64,000 nt of DNA from Stenogyne calaminthoides (taxonomy: Eukaryota > Streptophyta > Magnoliopsida > Lamiales > Lamiaceae), in contig JBBCBC010000053.1 of NCBI GenBank assembly GCA_037126765.1, positions 310,001 to 374,000 of the forward strand. Direction: 5' to 3'. The notes under the pieces are model-generated. The model saw nothing but the letters and a program-made list of their open reading frames with translations, did not search any database and was not told the origin of the DNA. Both the position numbers and the translations under genes were made by a program. Shown here piece after piece: positions 29,501 through 41,008 of the stretch. Numbering within the stretch: the first letter of the stretch is position 1; every line of letters starts with the position of its first letter.

Positions 29501-32161
29501 CATTAATGTGTATATATATATGTATATGTTCGTTACTGAATGCTTCTAAACTTTCAAGTGTATATAGAGTTTTCTTCCTTTTCTTTAAAAGCTTATCCGA
29601 GCATTAGGGAATTAATATATTAATCCTATTGATAGGAAGCGAAAATAGATAGTCAAGCAATCTGTTTGGCAAGTACTGCCAATAATTATTACATACCAGA
29701 AGTTATGGGATGAAACGATAAAGAGTCTTAAGTTACACAACGGATAATGCTAGACCAAATATCATAAAGTACTTAAGGTCGTGAGCGAACTTATTTAAGG
29801 ATCAGGCATAGCCCACAGAACATTAGTGTCGTACGGTCAGGGTTCCCGCTACTTGTGAGAATTTTGATATTACTCCGGATCTGTAAAAAGTCGGGGTGAG
29901 TGTCTAAAACATACACTCAGTGGGTATAACCCTAAAATTTGCATAATTTATAGAAGATTTATCCGCGACCTGTATTAAGTTAAGCATTTATCTACATATT
30001 CATAAATGATCAGTCAAGATAAACAGGCATGAAGTCATAATTTCTTAACTTCTTGATATGCAGAGAGAAATCCTCGAAATTATTAAAGTTGCATGTTAAA
30101 TCTGGGAAAGGGGTAATAATCATATTGTACAGGTATTTAAAGAGTGCAAGTTTAATTGAAGTTATCTTATCGTGAACAGCTCCTTATTACGTGCATAATT
30201 TATCATTCGTACTTTTCGACCGTATCGTGTTTAGGTACCATGTCCTGATTCCATAATAGTATGTTCATGTATGCTTATTATCTTGTCCCTATATGCTTAG
30301 TACCGTGTCCTGGTATGCTTAGTTCCATGTCCCTATGTGCTCAGTACTGTGTCCCTATACACTTAATTTTCATGTCCCTATATGCTCAGTACCGTATCCC
30401 TGTACGCTTAATATCATGTCCCTATATGCTCATTACCTGTGTGATTTATAACATGTGCAATATTATGCCAGTTCAAATCATTTCGTGTCACGTCATATTA
30501 TATAGTTTTTTATGTCATATTGATGTTGCGTTCGATAAGAGTTCATAATCTATCATAATCATAATCTCGTAATTAGATCTTACTTACACAATTCTATGCA
30601 TCGCACGGCATTGGAAACACATATGTATATATATATATCATGCAATAAAGGGTGTAGCCACAATAATGGAGTGCGAATAATAAGGTGTGAGAGTTACCCT
30701 CACCTTGGATAGGACAAATAACACAAATAGAGAGAAGTGATCGAATCTTTAAGTCACGTCGGGGTCTGCGGATCCTACAATTATAACAAAGTTAATAATT
30801 ATATCACAAAGGTGCAAGCGTTTAATGGAATGTCGAAAGTGCGGTAGATTAGTATAGAAGACTCATATGGTTATTTATTTTATTTTATTTTATTTTTAAA
30901 AGGTTTGTTCAGGGCTTCCTTCTCGTTCATCGGATTTACGACCACTATCAATTTGTAGAGACCTTTTGGTGCTTAAATCAGTCCCTTAAGATAGTTCTCT
31001 TAATTTGAAGTCGTTTGAAATTCGTTTGAACTAAAACGGATGAAAAACGAAGATTTTATAAGTGTTTTACTACGGATGGCAAAGCTGTATATTTGGTTAA
31101 TTGATATTGACTGGTCAGTTGACCAAGAATTCGAATTTTGCACATTGACCCCTAGAATTAATCTAATTCTCTTTAGCCTCCCCTCTGTTTTCTGAATTTT
31201 AATCAAAAAGTCCTTCAACCCTTTTTATCGACGCCGGAGAGTGGCCGCCGGCCAGGACGGGGTCGGCGCACCTCCGGCGACCTTCGTCGGCCTCCGGCGC
31301 GTCGGAAAAACGAGACGGCCGCCCCCCTTTTTATTTAAATTTTTTTTCTTTTTCTTCTCACTCAAAGCAATACCAACTTAAACTATAACATAAGTAAAAA
31401 TCATGAATCGAAACACAAACTATATCATAGAACCTACATGTACACAAAGAGTGAGTGGTTTCAGAAAGTAAATAATAGCACAAAAAAATGGGTTTTATTT
31501 CGGCTTTCAAGCCTTAAATCGAAGGGTCTCCCGGTGTCCGATCGTGAAATTGACAAAGGGGTTTTGCTCCTCTCGTCGAGAGCTTCATGATGGTACCGGA
31601 GGTGATACCGGACGCGCCGGCGACGGAGCCAAAACATTGGCTCCGGTTTCCGGAGACGGGACTGGTCGATTTAGGAAATAAATTGTGTATTCGTGATGTG
31701 TGAATCAAGGGGGTCGTTTTGATGTGCGGTGTGTAAAGAAAGAAGAGAATAACATTTTCTGGCCATGGCGGCGGCGCCGCCGTGCCGCCGCCGTGAGATG
31801 GCCGAGGAAGGTGAGTAGGGAGGGAGAGAGAGAGTTTCATCTTACCTCTTGAAAGTCACGAAGGTGATGAATGAGTTGTCCTCTCTTGTGTCCTTTTTGG
31901 GAGTTACATATATAGAATGATTCTATATATCCTTTAAAAACTTTAATTTAATTGTTTCGCCAATTTTGGGAACGTTCTAGAATTAGGCTTTTTTTCCTTA
32001 TTTAATTGGTACAAGCTCAGTGAGTAAGTTTCACCCTTTTCCCACTATATAATTTAGTTTTCCTATTATAATTTATATTTATTTTTCCTTTGTCCTTTTT
32101 ATAATTTAGTTTCCCTCTTCTAAATATTTTATTTTTCTTTTGTAAGAAACGTGACCTTACA
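29473..32161 (-). repeat. 3' LTR of element C
   Basis: It aligns end to end with 37761-40451. It includes a minisatellite-like ladder of tgtccctatatgctcag units (30240-30440) and a GC-rich patch (gccggagagtggccgccgg, about 31230). Short ORFs (31000-31218, 31514-31840 minus) occur in both LTRs and are not taken as genes. It keeps a ggcggcggcgccgccgtg block near 31770 that is deleted in the other LTR. Confidence 0.92.
30237..30440 (+). repeat. Degenerate ~24-bp tandem ladder in the C 3' LTR
   Basis: Units of the form gtccctatatgcttagtacc repeat about eight times with variation. The corresponding array in the 5' LTR is at about 38551-38775 and has a different unit arrangement, including two near-identical adjacent units. 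Confidence 0.75.
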
Positions 32162-32176
32162 ATCTCCCTTACTAAA
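32162..32176 (-). promoter_or_regulatory. Polypurine tract of element C
   Basis: On the minus strand, tttagtaagggagat directly precedes the LTR start TGTAAGGTCACG. It is the plus-strand primer site. Confidence 0.8.
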
Positions 32177-32179
32177 AAA

Positions 32180-32480
32180 AAATATGGTCCTCGAAATTTC
32201 GCTTACCATTTAAGGAGAAGTTTGGATATTTCTAGGTAGCTTCCTCTTGGTCGTGCCTGCTCTATTGTATCTTTACTAAGATATCTCGCGAGTTCTTAAT
32301 TTGTGGGTTCTTTTGCCCAGAATTGCTATTGGAATCTCCTCATAAGTTAGGTTGTTTTGGATGTCGATCTCATCTTGCTTGACGACGTGGGTGGTATCGA
32401 ATACGTATTTTCTAAGCATTGAGATGTGGAATACGTTGTGTAGTTTTGGCTAGGGCCGGAGGTAAGGCCAAACGATATGC
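32180..32480 (-). pseudogene. Integrase C-terminus and chromodomain remnant of element C
   Basis: In the frame after a shift near 32440 the minus strand reads LHNVFHISMLRKYVFDTTHV, a chromovirus GPY/F-to-chromodomain linker, then THKLRTR and, in a shifted frame, ILVKIQ, a stop, RHDQEEAT, a stop and NFSLNGKRNFEDH. The last words match the chromodomain end of Tekay-type elements (VKVxWxNHxxEEATWE...FxGKxNFED). The chromodomain, which targets integration to heterochromatin marks, is therefore present but broken by two stops and frameshifts. Confidence 0.75.
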
Positions 32481-33634
32481 CACGTCCCCAATTCTCTCCA
32501 ATACTTCATACGGTCCTATGAATCTTGGTCGTAATTTTCCTTTCTTCCCGAACCGTGTAACTCCTCTTGTAGGAGATACTTTAAGGAACACTTTATCGCC
32601 TTCTTGAAATTCGAGGTTTCTTCTTCGTTTGTCGGCGTAAGACTTTTGTCGATCTTGAGCGGCCTTAATCCTATGTCGGATCTTTTGTATGGCATCCACT
32701 GTCCTTTCTACTAGTTCTGGTCCGAGTAGTTTTCTTTCTCCGACCTCATCCCAGTAGAGCGGAGACCTGCACTTCCTTCTGTACAACGCCTCGTAGGGTG
32801 TCATTCCGATGGTGGCCTGGTGGCTGTTGTTGTAGGCGAATTCTATTAGTGGTAGATAGTCTTCCCACGTTCCTTCGAAGTCCATCGTGCACGTCCTTAG
32901 CATATCTTCCAGCGTCCGAATAGTCCGTTCGGATTGGCCGTCGGTCTGAGGATGAAATGTCGTGCTGAACTTCAACTTGGTTCCCTTTGCCTCTTGCAGG
33001 TTATGCCAGAACTTTGAGGTGAATCTCGGATCTCTGTCTGACACTATAGAGACGGGTACCCCGTGCAGCTTTACTATCCCTTCCAAATAGATCCGAGTTA
33101 GTTTATCTAGTCCGTAGGTCATTTTTACTGGCAGAAAGCGAGCGGATTTGGTTAAGCGATAACCCAAACAGCGTGATTCCCCTTTACCGATCTGGGCAGG
33201 TTTACCACGAAATCCATCGTGACGTGTTCCCATTTCCACTCTGGGATATCTAAAGGCCTTAAAAGCTCTGACGGTCTTTGGTGTTCCGCCTTTACTTGCT
33301 GGCATCCCATACATTTTTGTACAAATGAGGCCACATCCCTCTTTAGGTTCCTCCACCAAAATAGTCCCTTCAGATCTTGGTACATCTTCGTACTCCCTGG
33401 ATGGGCGGTGTACGGGGTTCGATGAGCTTCCTCCAAAATTTTCCTTCGTAGGTTGTCGTCCTCGGGTACGCAAAGCCTTTTCCCTCGTAAGATTTCCCCT
33501 TCGTCACTCCGGTGGAATTCCTTAGAGGTATTATCTTGAATTTTCTTATTCAACCTTATCAGGAAAGGGTCCTTTCTTTGTGCTTCCGTAATTCGAGCCC
33601 TTAGGTTTGGTTTAACAACCGTTGTCGCGATCAT
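32412..33634 (-). pseudogene. Integrase of element C
   Basis: The zinc module is HPGSTKMYQDLKGLFWW with FVQKCMGCQQVK (HHCC). The core shows MDFVVNLP, then after a frame break IVSDRDPRFTSKFW (second Asp) and TTFHPQTDGQSERTIRTLED (Glu). LIEFAYNNSHQATIGMTPYE follows, and FIGPYEVLERIGDVAYRLAL is the GPY/F module. The frame breaks near 33160, so the segments lie in different frames. Function lost. Confidence 0.92.
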
Positions 33635-34340
33635 GGTCGCTTTTTGGAGGTAATACCATTTCCAGGTTCATTTCCTCGAATTCTGCTATCAGTCGTTCCT
33701 GCGTGGGAATCATGCATGCCAATTCTCCTCTATCTCTTCGACTCAGGGCATCGGCTACAACGTTGGCCTTGCCTGGGTGGTACAAGATCTCGCAATCGTA
33801 GTCCTTTACTAATTCCAACCATCTTCTTTGTCTCATGTTCAGTTCCTTCTGTTCGAAAAAGTACTTTAGGCTTTTATGGTCCGTGAAGATTTGACATCGC
33901 TCTCCGTAGAGGTAATGCCTCCAAATTTTCAAAGCGTGTACTACTGCCGCTAGTTCCAAATCGTGGGTCGGGTAGTTCTGTTAGTGTAATTTCAGATGTC
34001 TGGATGCGTATGCGATTACTTTGCCATGTTGCATTAAGACGCACCCCAACCCTTGTTTGGAAGCATCACTGTATACTATGAAACCTTCTGGTCCATCCGG
34101 GATTGTTAGGACAGACGCGGTGATTAACTTCCTCTTTAGTTCCTGGAAACTGTCCTCACATTCCTTTTTCCATTGGAACTTGACTTCCTTCCTAGTTAGT
34201 TTGGTTAAGGGTCCCGCAATCCTTGCGAATCCCTTAATGAACCTTCGGTAATATCTTGCCAAGCCTATGAAACTTCGTATGTCGTGTACAGTTTTGGGCA
34301 TTTTCCACTCGCTAACTGCTTCCACTTTAGCAGGATCCAC
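33612..34340 (-). pseudogene. RT thumb and RNase H of element C
   Basis: KVEAVSEWKMPKTVHDIRSF, IGLARYYRRFIKGFARIAGP, FQELKRKLITASVLTIPDG and FIVYSDASKQGLGCVLMQHG give the RT thumb/connection and RNase H start. A TAA interrupts after ASRHLKLH; the frame continues MELAAVVHALKIWRHYLYGE, FTDHKSLKYFFEQKELNMRQ and KANVVADALSRR. The first stop falls in the RPHE-type word before the RNase H core, so the chain is cut. Confidence 0.92.
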
Positions 34341-35232
34341 TTCTATGCCTTTTGCTTCCTTCTTTTCTTAATATCCCGAGGGTGGTTTTTAGGTGTTCCT
34401 TGTGTTGGTGGTGGTCATGAGAAAATACCAGAATGTCATCGATGAACACGATTACGAATTTGTCTAGGTAGGGATGGAAAATGCGATTCATTAACTCCAT
34501 GAAGACTGCCGGTGCGTTGCTCACCCCGAAGGGCATCACCAAAAATTCGTAGTGTCCATACCTCGTTCTGAAAGCCGCCTTTGGGACGTCTCATTCCTTG
34601 ATTTTTACCTGGTGGTAACCTGACCTCAGGTCTATTTTCGAGAATACGCTAGCGCCTCTTAATTGATCAAAAAGGTCTTCAATTCTAGGAAGTGGGTACC
34701 GATTCCTGATGGTGAGTTTGTTTAACTCTCGGTAATCTATGCATAGTCGGAAAGTTTTGTCCTTCTTCTTTACAAATAACACAGGAGCTCCCCAGGATGA
34801 GACGCTGGGTCGTACGAAACCCTTGTCGAACAGTTCCTGCAGTTGTACTTTTAATTCTTGTAGCTCCCTGGGGGCCATCCTGTATGGGGCTTTTGACACT
34901 GGTGTTGCTGCTGGCGCTAAGTCGATTCTGAACTCTACTTGTCGATCGCGGGGTATCCCTGGTAATTCTTCTGGGAAGACGTCGGAATACTCACATACGA
35001 TGGGCACTTCTTCCAGCTTCATTTCGTCCTTCTTGGTTTCCGTCAGGTTCAACAAGTAGGCTTGGCAGTTTCCTTTTTTCAAGATTTTTGTGGCCTTTAT
35101 TGCAGTGATGATCCTTGGTAAGGACTTTAGTCTTGTCCCATAGAAGGTGACTTCCTCCTCTCCGGATTGATGGAACACCACTTCGTTCTCGTGGCATTTG
35201 ATTGTGGTGTGATTTGCCTTAAGCCAATCCAT
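34327..35232 (-). pseudogene. Reverse transcriptase of element C
   Basis: After the protease end MDWLKANHTTIKCHENEV, the RT begins YSDVFPEELPGIPRDRQVEF and contains APYRMAPRELQELKVQLQEL, VLFVKKKDKTFRLCIDYREL and SKIDLRSGYHQVKIKE, where a TGA at 34591 interrupts. It resumes MPFGVSNAPAVFMELMNRIF and FIDDILVFS (the catalytic DD), then drifts out of frame near 34360. These are the standard blocks of a Ty3/gypsy RT. Confidence 0.92.
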
Positions 35233-35240
35233 TCCTAGGA

Positions 35241-35684
35241 TTAGTCAAAGTCTTTCATGGTTATGGCATGTAGGTTTGCTTGTAAGGTCTTACCATCAAA
35301 TTCTAGAGTCACATTCTTACAAAGGAATGTACTATTTCTATTTTCCCCAGACGGGGTGCTAATTTCTAGAAAATCACTATCTAAAACTTCGAGTTTATTG
35401 CCTATTCTTTCACATAGATTGGTTGAGATGAAAGAATGGCTAGCCCCGATATCGAATAATACCACTACTGACATGTCGGAGGTCGAGAGCATACCTGTCA
35501 TGACGTTGGGTTCCTCTGCCGCCTCTCGATGGGTCATGGCGAAGACGCGTGCTGGACCAGCATTCTGAGGAGGCTTGTTCTTTGGGCAATTGGACTGTGA
35601 GTGGCCGGGAGTTTTACATCTATAGCAGATTCCCGTCCCTAGTAGGCATTCTCCCACGTGTTTCTTCCCACAGTGAATACACAA
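35241..35684 (-). pseudogene. Gag zinc knuckles and protease of element C
   Basis: Two knuckles occur: CIHCGKKHVGEC and CYRCKTPGHSQSNC. The protease motif reads VVLFDIGASHSFIST, with Ile where the family has Ser after the catalytic Asp (D-S-G-A), so the enzyme is probably inactive. The frame ends after MKDFD at a stop that comes from a small deletion before the ILGMDWL word. It overlaps the gag frame by about 45 bases in another frame. Confidence 0.9.
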
Positions 35685-36526
35685 TGGGAAGGTACTTGGT
35701 TGTCTCGGGAGTTGATTCTTTCTATTTCCAATGGCCTCCCTTGGCTACTGCTGACATTCCTCCCTGGTACTGGATGTCCCCATTTCCTCTTTGCAGATGA
35801 ATCACTGGTCCTCCTTGTGCCATCCTCATTCTGCATCCTAGATTCAATCTCTTGAGCCTTGGAGAAAACTTCGGCGAAAGACATCGTCCCTTGTCCTGCT
35901 AGAATGGTGCTGATCTCAGGGCGTAGGCCCCTTTCAAAATATCGAGCCTTCTTTGCCTCACTGTTTACCAGGTGGTGGGCATACCTAGAGAGTTGGCTGA
36001 ATTTCTGTTCGTATTCCAACACCGTGGTGTTTCCTTGCTTCAAATATAAGAATTCACCCTCCTTCCGATCTTGGTATGATTGTGGCATGAAGTTCTGAAT
36101 GATTAGTTCCTTGAAAGCATCCCAGGTCAGATTGGTTCTTTCCTCGGCTGTCTTGGTGCGGCACGTTGATTCCCACCAATAGTCGGCTTCGCCAATGAGT
36201 TGAAAAACTGCACACGAAACTTTCTGGGAATCGTTGCAGTCTAGGTGGGCAAAATTTTTTTCTAGACTTCTCAACCAAATGTCGGTTTCGGCTGGGTCCT
36301 CCTTGCCATTGAAAGTTGGGGGAGTGAAACGGCGAAATTGTTCCACCAGTGGAATTGCATCGGTGCGACGACTTGGTTGTGGTGGCGGCGTTGGTTGGTT
36401 TTTGAAATGGTGTGTTAGTCCTCTGAGAATAGTTCTCAAGTCTTCTTCGGGATCCCCCTCGATATTTTCAGCAGCTGGTGGAGCCTCCACCGGTATGGGT
36501 TGTTGTCGTGGTCTTCCCCTAGGCAT
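35639..36526 (-). pseudogene. Gag of element C, nearly full length
   Basis: It starts MPRGRPRQQPIPVEAPPAAE. The core contains FRRFTPPTFNGKEDPAETDI, WLRSLEKNFAHLDC, ADYWWESTCRTK, FKELIIQNFMPQSYQDRKEG and YEQKFSQLSRYAHHLVNSEA, the Retrotrans_gag domain that forms the particle. About 295 codons are open before a frameshift at the zinc knuckles puts the frame out (stop 35639). The start codon is chosen as the first ATG of the conserved frame. Confidence 0.9.
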
Positions 36527-36848
36527 GGCCTGTCATGAAGAATTTTAAGAATGAAGAATTCTTGACAGTGCATTGTTTAACATTTGTGCCTCGTAAATTT
36601 TAATAGTTCTTAGACCTTGGTATACAACATATCATGTAACTGGTGGAGTAAGTGAAACACAGTTTTACGTCCAAATATATAATGCATAGGGTAAATGCAT
36701 GTGGTAAATATGATAGTAAAACACGAAGCGATAGGACAATGAAGATGTGCGCTTTGCACATCATTCTAAATAAGGAAAATCATGTCCTTAATAATTTCAT
36801 ACACACTTATATGCATCACATAATATCAACACTACTACTACTGTCACA

Positions 36849-36849
36849 G

Positions 36850-36908
<59 letters not shown>
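36849..36908. repeat. (TA)n(TG)n(TA)n microsatellite in the leader of element C
   Basis: About 20 bases of ta repeats, then 24 of tg, then 18 of ta. It is self-complementary in its outer parts and could form a hairpin. It lies between the leader ORF and gag. Confidence 0.95.
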
Positions 36909-37092
36909 GCATCATGTCTGATAAGTAGTCAAAAGGGCTCCGAATACATAATGGAGTCAAAAGTTAGCCATACTACTACTGCTTTGTCATCATAGAACAC
37001 TACTACTGTCATCAATACTCGAACTCGACAACTCACATGCCCCCGAACCCAGGCGTGTGCCCATTCTGCTGAGGCTGTGTCAGTGCAGGGCC

Positions 37093-37500
37093 TCACTCAA
37101 CCTGTCCCCCTCCCTCCTCGGCCTCCTCCGGCTCCTTCTCCTCGTCTATCTCCTCAATCCCTCCCCCTCCTACCGTGGGTGGTGGGTAATCACTCCACAT
37201 CCACTCACGGAAGAGTGTAGAAGAAAACTCGCAGTAAGAGATATCCGGAGTCTGGCCGAGGATGGGGGGGTGAACGACCATCTGGTCATAGAGTACTACA
37301 GCTCGATCAGACCAGTTCTCCGGAAGGGAGAACGAGAGATACATACACTGCTCATAGTCCTGGATAGGAACTCCATCAGTCCTCATTTTCCTCCACATTA
37401 GTGCCATCTCTGCTATGTGAGGACCTACATCCTCTTCTTCTGTCCGGTTGTATCGGGCACACCGCAGGAGCCTCCACTCATGGATAGCGACATCCACCAT
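37093..37500 (-). CDS. Small leader ORF of element C, 135 codons, function unknown
   Basis: On the minus strand, between the primer-binding site and gag, an uninterrupted frame reads MVDVAIHEWRLLRCARYNRT, DVGPHIAEMALMWRKMRTDG, QCMYLSFSLPENWSDRAVVL and ends in a Pro/Gly then Glu-rich tail. Chromovirus elements of the Tekay type normally have no ORF here; an ORF before gag is known from Ogre-type elements. Composition is protein-like, and it is intact while every other frame of C is broken. It could be captured host exon, a regulatory leader ORF, or chance. The leader around it (36527-37092 and 37501-37745) has no other coding. Confidence 0.45.
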   Translation of the reverse strand: MVDVAIHEWRLLRCARYNRTEEEDVGPHIAEMALMWRKMRTDGVPIQDYEQCMYLSFSLPENWSDRAVVLYDQMVVHPPILGQTPDISYCEFSSTLFREWMWSDYPPPTVGGGGIEEIDEEKEPEEAEEGGGQVE

Positions 37501-37745
37501 CTGATAAACAATTTATGCAAATACCAACAACAACAAAACTTAATTCTATGTATCAAAGGCAAATATGTAATTTTTTTATGGTTTGTAATAAGTCAACACA
37601 GAGTCAAATGGTTACAGAGGTTTCATGTAAAGGGTTTGAGTATTACATGGACTTGCAGAGTAATAGGTCATGCATGGGTCACGAAATTCACGTAAGTTCA
37701 CTATTAATTGAGATATATGTATAAACAGCTCTACATATATCGGAA

Positions 37746-37758
37746 GGCTCTGATACCA
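37746..37758 (-). promoter_or_regulatory. Primer-binding site of element C (initiator tRNA-Met)
   Basis: On the minus strand, tggtatcagagcc begins two bases after the LTR end. It is complementary to the 3' end of plant initiator tRNA-Met and confirms that the right LTR is the 5' LTR. Confidence 0.9.
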
Positions 37759-37760
37759 AT

Positions 37761-37797
37761 TGTAACGCCCCCTATTTTCTTCTTCTGGCATTAATGC

Positions 37798-37838
<41 letters not shown>

Positions 37839-40451
37839 CGTTACTGAATGCTTCTAAACTTTCAAGTGTATATAGAGTTTTCTTCCTTTTCTTTAAAAGC
37901 TTATCCGAGCATTACAGAATTAATATATTAATCCTATTGATAGGAAGCGAAAAGAGATAGTCAAGCAATCTGTCTGTTTGGCAAGCACTGCCAATAATTA
38001 TTACATACCAGAAGTTATGGGATGAAACGATAAAGAGTCTTAAGTTACACAACGGATAATGCTAGACCAAATATCATAAAGTACTTAAGGTCGTGAGCGG
38101 ACTTATTTAAGGATCAAGCATAGCCCACAGAACATTAGTGTCGTATGGTCAGGGTTCCCGCTACTTGTGAGAATTCTGATATTACTCCGGATCTGTAAAA
38201 AGTCGGGGTGAGTGTCTAAAACATACACTCAGTGGGTATAACCATGAAATTTGCATAATTTATAGAAGATTTATCCGCGACCTGTATTAAGTTAAGCATT
38301 TATCTACATATTCATAAATGATCAGTCAAGATAAACATGCATGAAGTCATAATTTCTTAAGTTCTTGATATGCAGAGAGAAATCCTCGAAATTATTCAAC
38401 TTACATGTTAAATCTGGGAAAGGGGTAATAATCATATTATACAGGTATTTAAAGAGTGTAAGTTTAATTGAAGTTATCTTATCGTGAACAGCTCCTTATT
38501 ACGTGCATAATTTATCATTCGTACTTTTCGACCATATATCGTGTATAGGTACCATGTCCTGATTCCATAATAGTATGTCCCTGTATGCTTATTATCCTGT
38601 CCCTATATGCTTAGTACCGTGTCCCTGTATGCTTAGTACCGTGTCCCTGTATGCTTAGTTCCATGTCCTTATGTGCACAGTACTATGTCCCTGTATGCTT
38701 AATTTTTATGTCCCTATATGCTCAGTATCGTATCCCTGTACGCTTAATATCATGTCTCTATATGCTCATTACCTGTATGATTTATAACATGTGCAATATT
38801 ATGCCAGTTCAAATCATTTCGTGTCACGTCATATTATATCGTTTTATGTCATATTGATGTTGCGTTCGATAAGAGTTCACAATCTATCATAATCATAATC
38901 TCGTAATTATATCTTACTTACACAATTCTATGCATCGCACGACATTGGCAACACATATGTATATATATATATATCATGCAATAAAGGGCGTAGCCACAAT
39001 AATGGAGTGCAAATAATAAGGCGTGAGAGTCACCCTGGATAGGACAAGTAACGCAAATAAAGAGAAGTTGTCGAATCTTTAAGTGACGTCGGCGTCTGCG
39101 GATCCTACAGTTATAACAAAGTTAATAATTATATCATAAAGGTGCTAGCGTTTAATGGAATGTCGAAAGTGCGGTAGATTCATATAGGAGACTCATATTG
39201 TTCTTTATTTTATTTTATTTTTAAAAGGTTTGTTCGGGGCTTCCTTCTCGTTCATCGGATTTACGACCACCATCAATTTGTCGAGACCTTTTGGTGCTTA
39301 AATCAGTCCCTTGAGATAATTCTCTTAATTTGAAGTCGTTTGAAATTCGTTTGAACTAAAACGGATGAAAAACGAAGATTTTATAAGTGTTTTACTACGG
39401 ATGGCAAAGCTGTAAATTTGGTTAATTGATATTGACTGGTCAGTTGACCAAGAATTCGAATTTTGCACATTGACCCCTAGAATTAATCTAATTCTCTTTA
39501 GCCTCCCCTCTGTTTTCTGAATTTTAATCAAAAAGTCCTTCAACCCTTTTTATCGACGCCGGAGAGTGGCCGCCGGCCAGGACGGGGTCGGCGCACCTCC
39601 GGCGACCTTCGTCGGCCTCCGGCGCGTCGGAAAAACGAGACGGCCGCCCCCCTTTTTATTTAAATTTTTTTTCTTTTTCTTCTCACTCAAAGCAATACCA
39701 ACTTAAACTATAACATAAGTAAAAGTCATGAATCGAAACACAAACTATATCATAGAACCTACATGTACACAAAGAGTGAGTGGTTTCAGAAAGTAAATAA
39801 TAGCACAAAAAAATGGGTTTTATTTCGGCTTTCAAGCCTTAAATCGAAGGGTCTCCCGGTGTCCGATCGTGAAATTGACAAAGGGGTTTTGCTCCTCTCG
39901 TCGAGAGCTTCATGATGGTACCGGAGGTGATACCGGACGCGCCGGCGACGGAGCCAAAACATTGGCTCCGGTTTCCGGAGACGGGACTGGTCGATTTAGG
40001 AAATAAATTGTGTATTCGTGATGTGCGAATCAAGGGGGTCGTTTTGATGTGCGGTGTGTAAAGAAAGAAGAGAATAACATTTTCTGGCCATGGCAGGAAG
40101 GTGAGTAGGGAGGGAGAGAGAGGGTTTCATCTTACCTCTTGAAAGTCACGAAGGTGATGAATGAGTTGTCCTCTCTTGTGTCCTTTTTGGGAGTTACATA
40201 TATAGAATGATTTTATATATCCTTTAAAAACTTTAATTTAATGATTTCACCCATTTTGGGAAGGTTCTAGAATTATGCTTTTCTTCCTTATTTAATTGGT
40301 ACAAGCTTAGTGAGTAAGTTTCACCCTTTTCCCACTATATAATTTAGTTTTCCTATTATAATTTATATCTATTTTCCCTTTTTCCTTTATATAAATTAGC
40401 TTCCCTCTTCTAAAGATTTTATTTTTCTTTTGTAAGAAACGTGACCTTACA
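37761..40451 (-). repeat. 5' LTR of element C
   Basis: Partner of 29473-32161. Differences visible by eye include a longer (ta)n run at its right-reading start (37797-37835), a different unit arrangement in the tgtccctgtatgctt ladder (38551-38775), and a deletion of about 35 bases near 40094. Most other stretches are identical over tens of bases. Confidence 0.92.
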
Positions 40452-40990
40452 AGGTGGACATTGGAGCTTGAGTCTCTGAACCACTATAAACTTGTTGTGT
40501 TGTTTGCTTTCTGTTTTGCATTTTATCTTGTTGCATATTTTCACTAAAAGTATACTCAGTTTTCTGAAATTCAGTTGGAGTCAATCCACTGAAGGTGAAT
40601 TAAGTTGATCACAACTTTAACCACTATTTCACTGAGAAAACAAGATTTTCAGCAAAGTAAAACGAGTATAAACTTAGGGCCTACACATTCCGCACTCTAG
40701 ATAAGCTAGTATAGATAGTTATCAAACTGATCAACTCTCCTGAGTAGTCAGTAAGATCATTATCTACTCCAAGCTTATTTGGACTATGTTTTAAAAACTC
40801 AGAATCAGTTGAGCTAATTTGAAGTCTCTGAAAGCTGCTCAGTGTTATTGTCTCAGTAGAATTTGACTCAGGGTATTTTGTGCTTCTCAGGACTGATCTT
40901 TAGGACATCCTGACTCACTGGTTATAGTGTTTACAGAAAAGTTTAAAATTTACCATACACGTGTCAGACTCGTTTACACCGGGACCAACA
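40452..40990 (+). repeat. 5' LTR of element B, right part
   Basis: It continues the B LTR after element C (gtggacattggagcttgag, matching the LTR of A read on its own strand) and ends ACACCGGGACCAACA. Without C and the tandem duplication the B LTR would be about 1.5 kb. Confidence 0.85.
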
Positions 40991-41008
40991 AGTGGTTTCA
41001 GAGCAGTG
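40991..41008 (+). promoter_or_regulatory. Primer-binding site of element B
   Basis: agtggtttcagagcagtg follows the LTR end. It equals the initiator tRNA-Met site tggtatcagagc with one A-to-T change. Confidence 0.8.

Larger units (their letters stand above)
29473..40451 (-). mobile_element. Ty3/gypsy chromovirus element C (Tekay-like), nested in the B LTR
   Basis: LTRs of 2.69 kb flank a 5.6-kb interior on the minus strand: primer-binding site, leader with a small ORF, gag, protease, RT, RNase H, integrase, chromodomain remnant and polypurine tract. RT before integrase and a chromodomain-type end identify a chromovirus; gag and LTR length suggest Tekay. On its own strand the LTR starts TGTAAGGTCACG and ends GGGGGCGTTACA. 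Flanks gagtg (29468-29472) and aggtg (40452-40456) are an imperfect target duplication. Stops and frameshifts in each domain show it cannot act alone. Confidence 0.9.

Noticed and set aside
30237..30440. CRISPR-like or satellite array
   Set aside because: A degenerate ladder internal to an LTR, present in both LTRs of element C.
31000..31218. 72-codon ORF found identically in both C LTRs
   Set aside because: Identity follows from the LTRs being copies of each other; no recognisable domain.
31514..31840. 108-codon Pro-rich ORF in the C LTR (minus)
   Set aside because: A shorter version occurs in the other LTR, disrupted by a deletion; no motif; LTR leader sequence.
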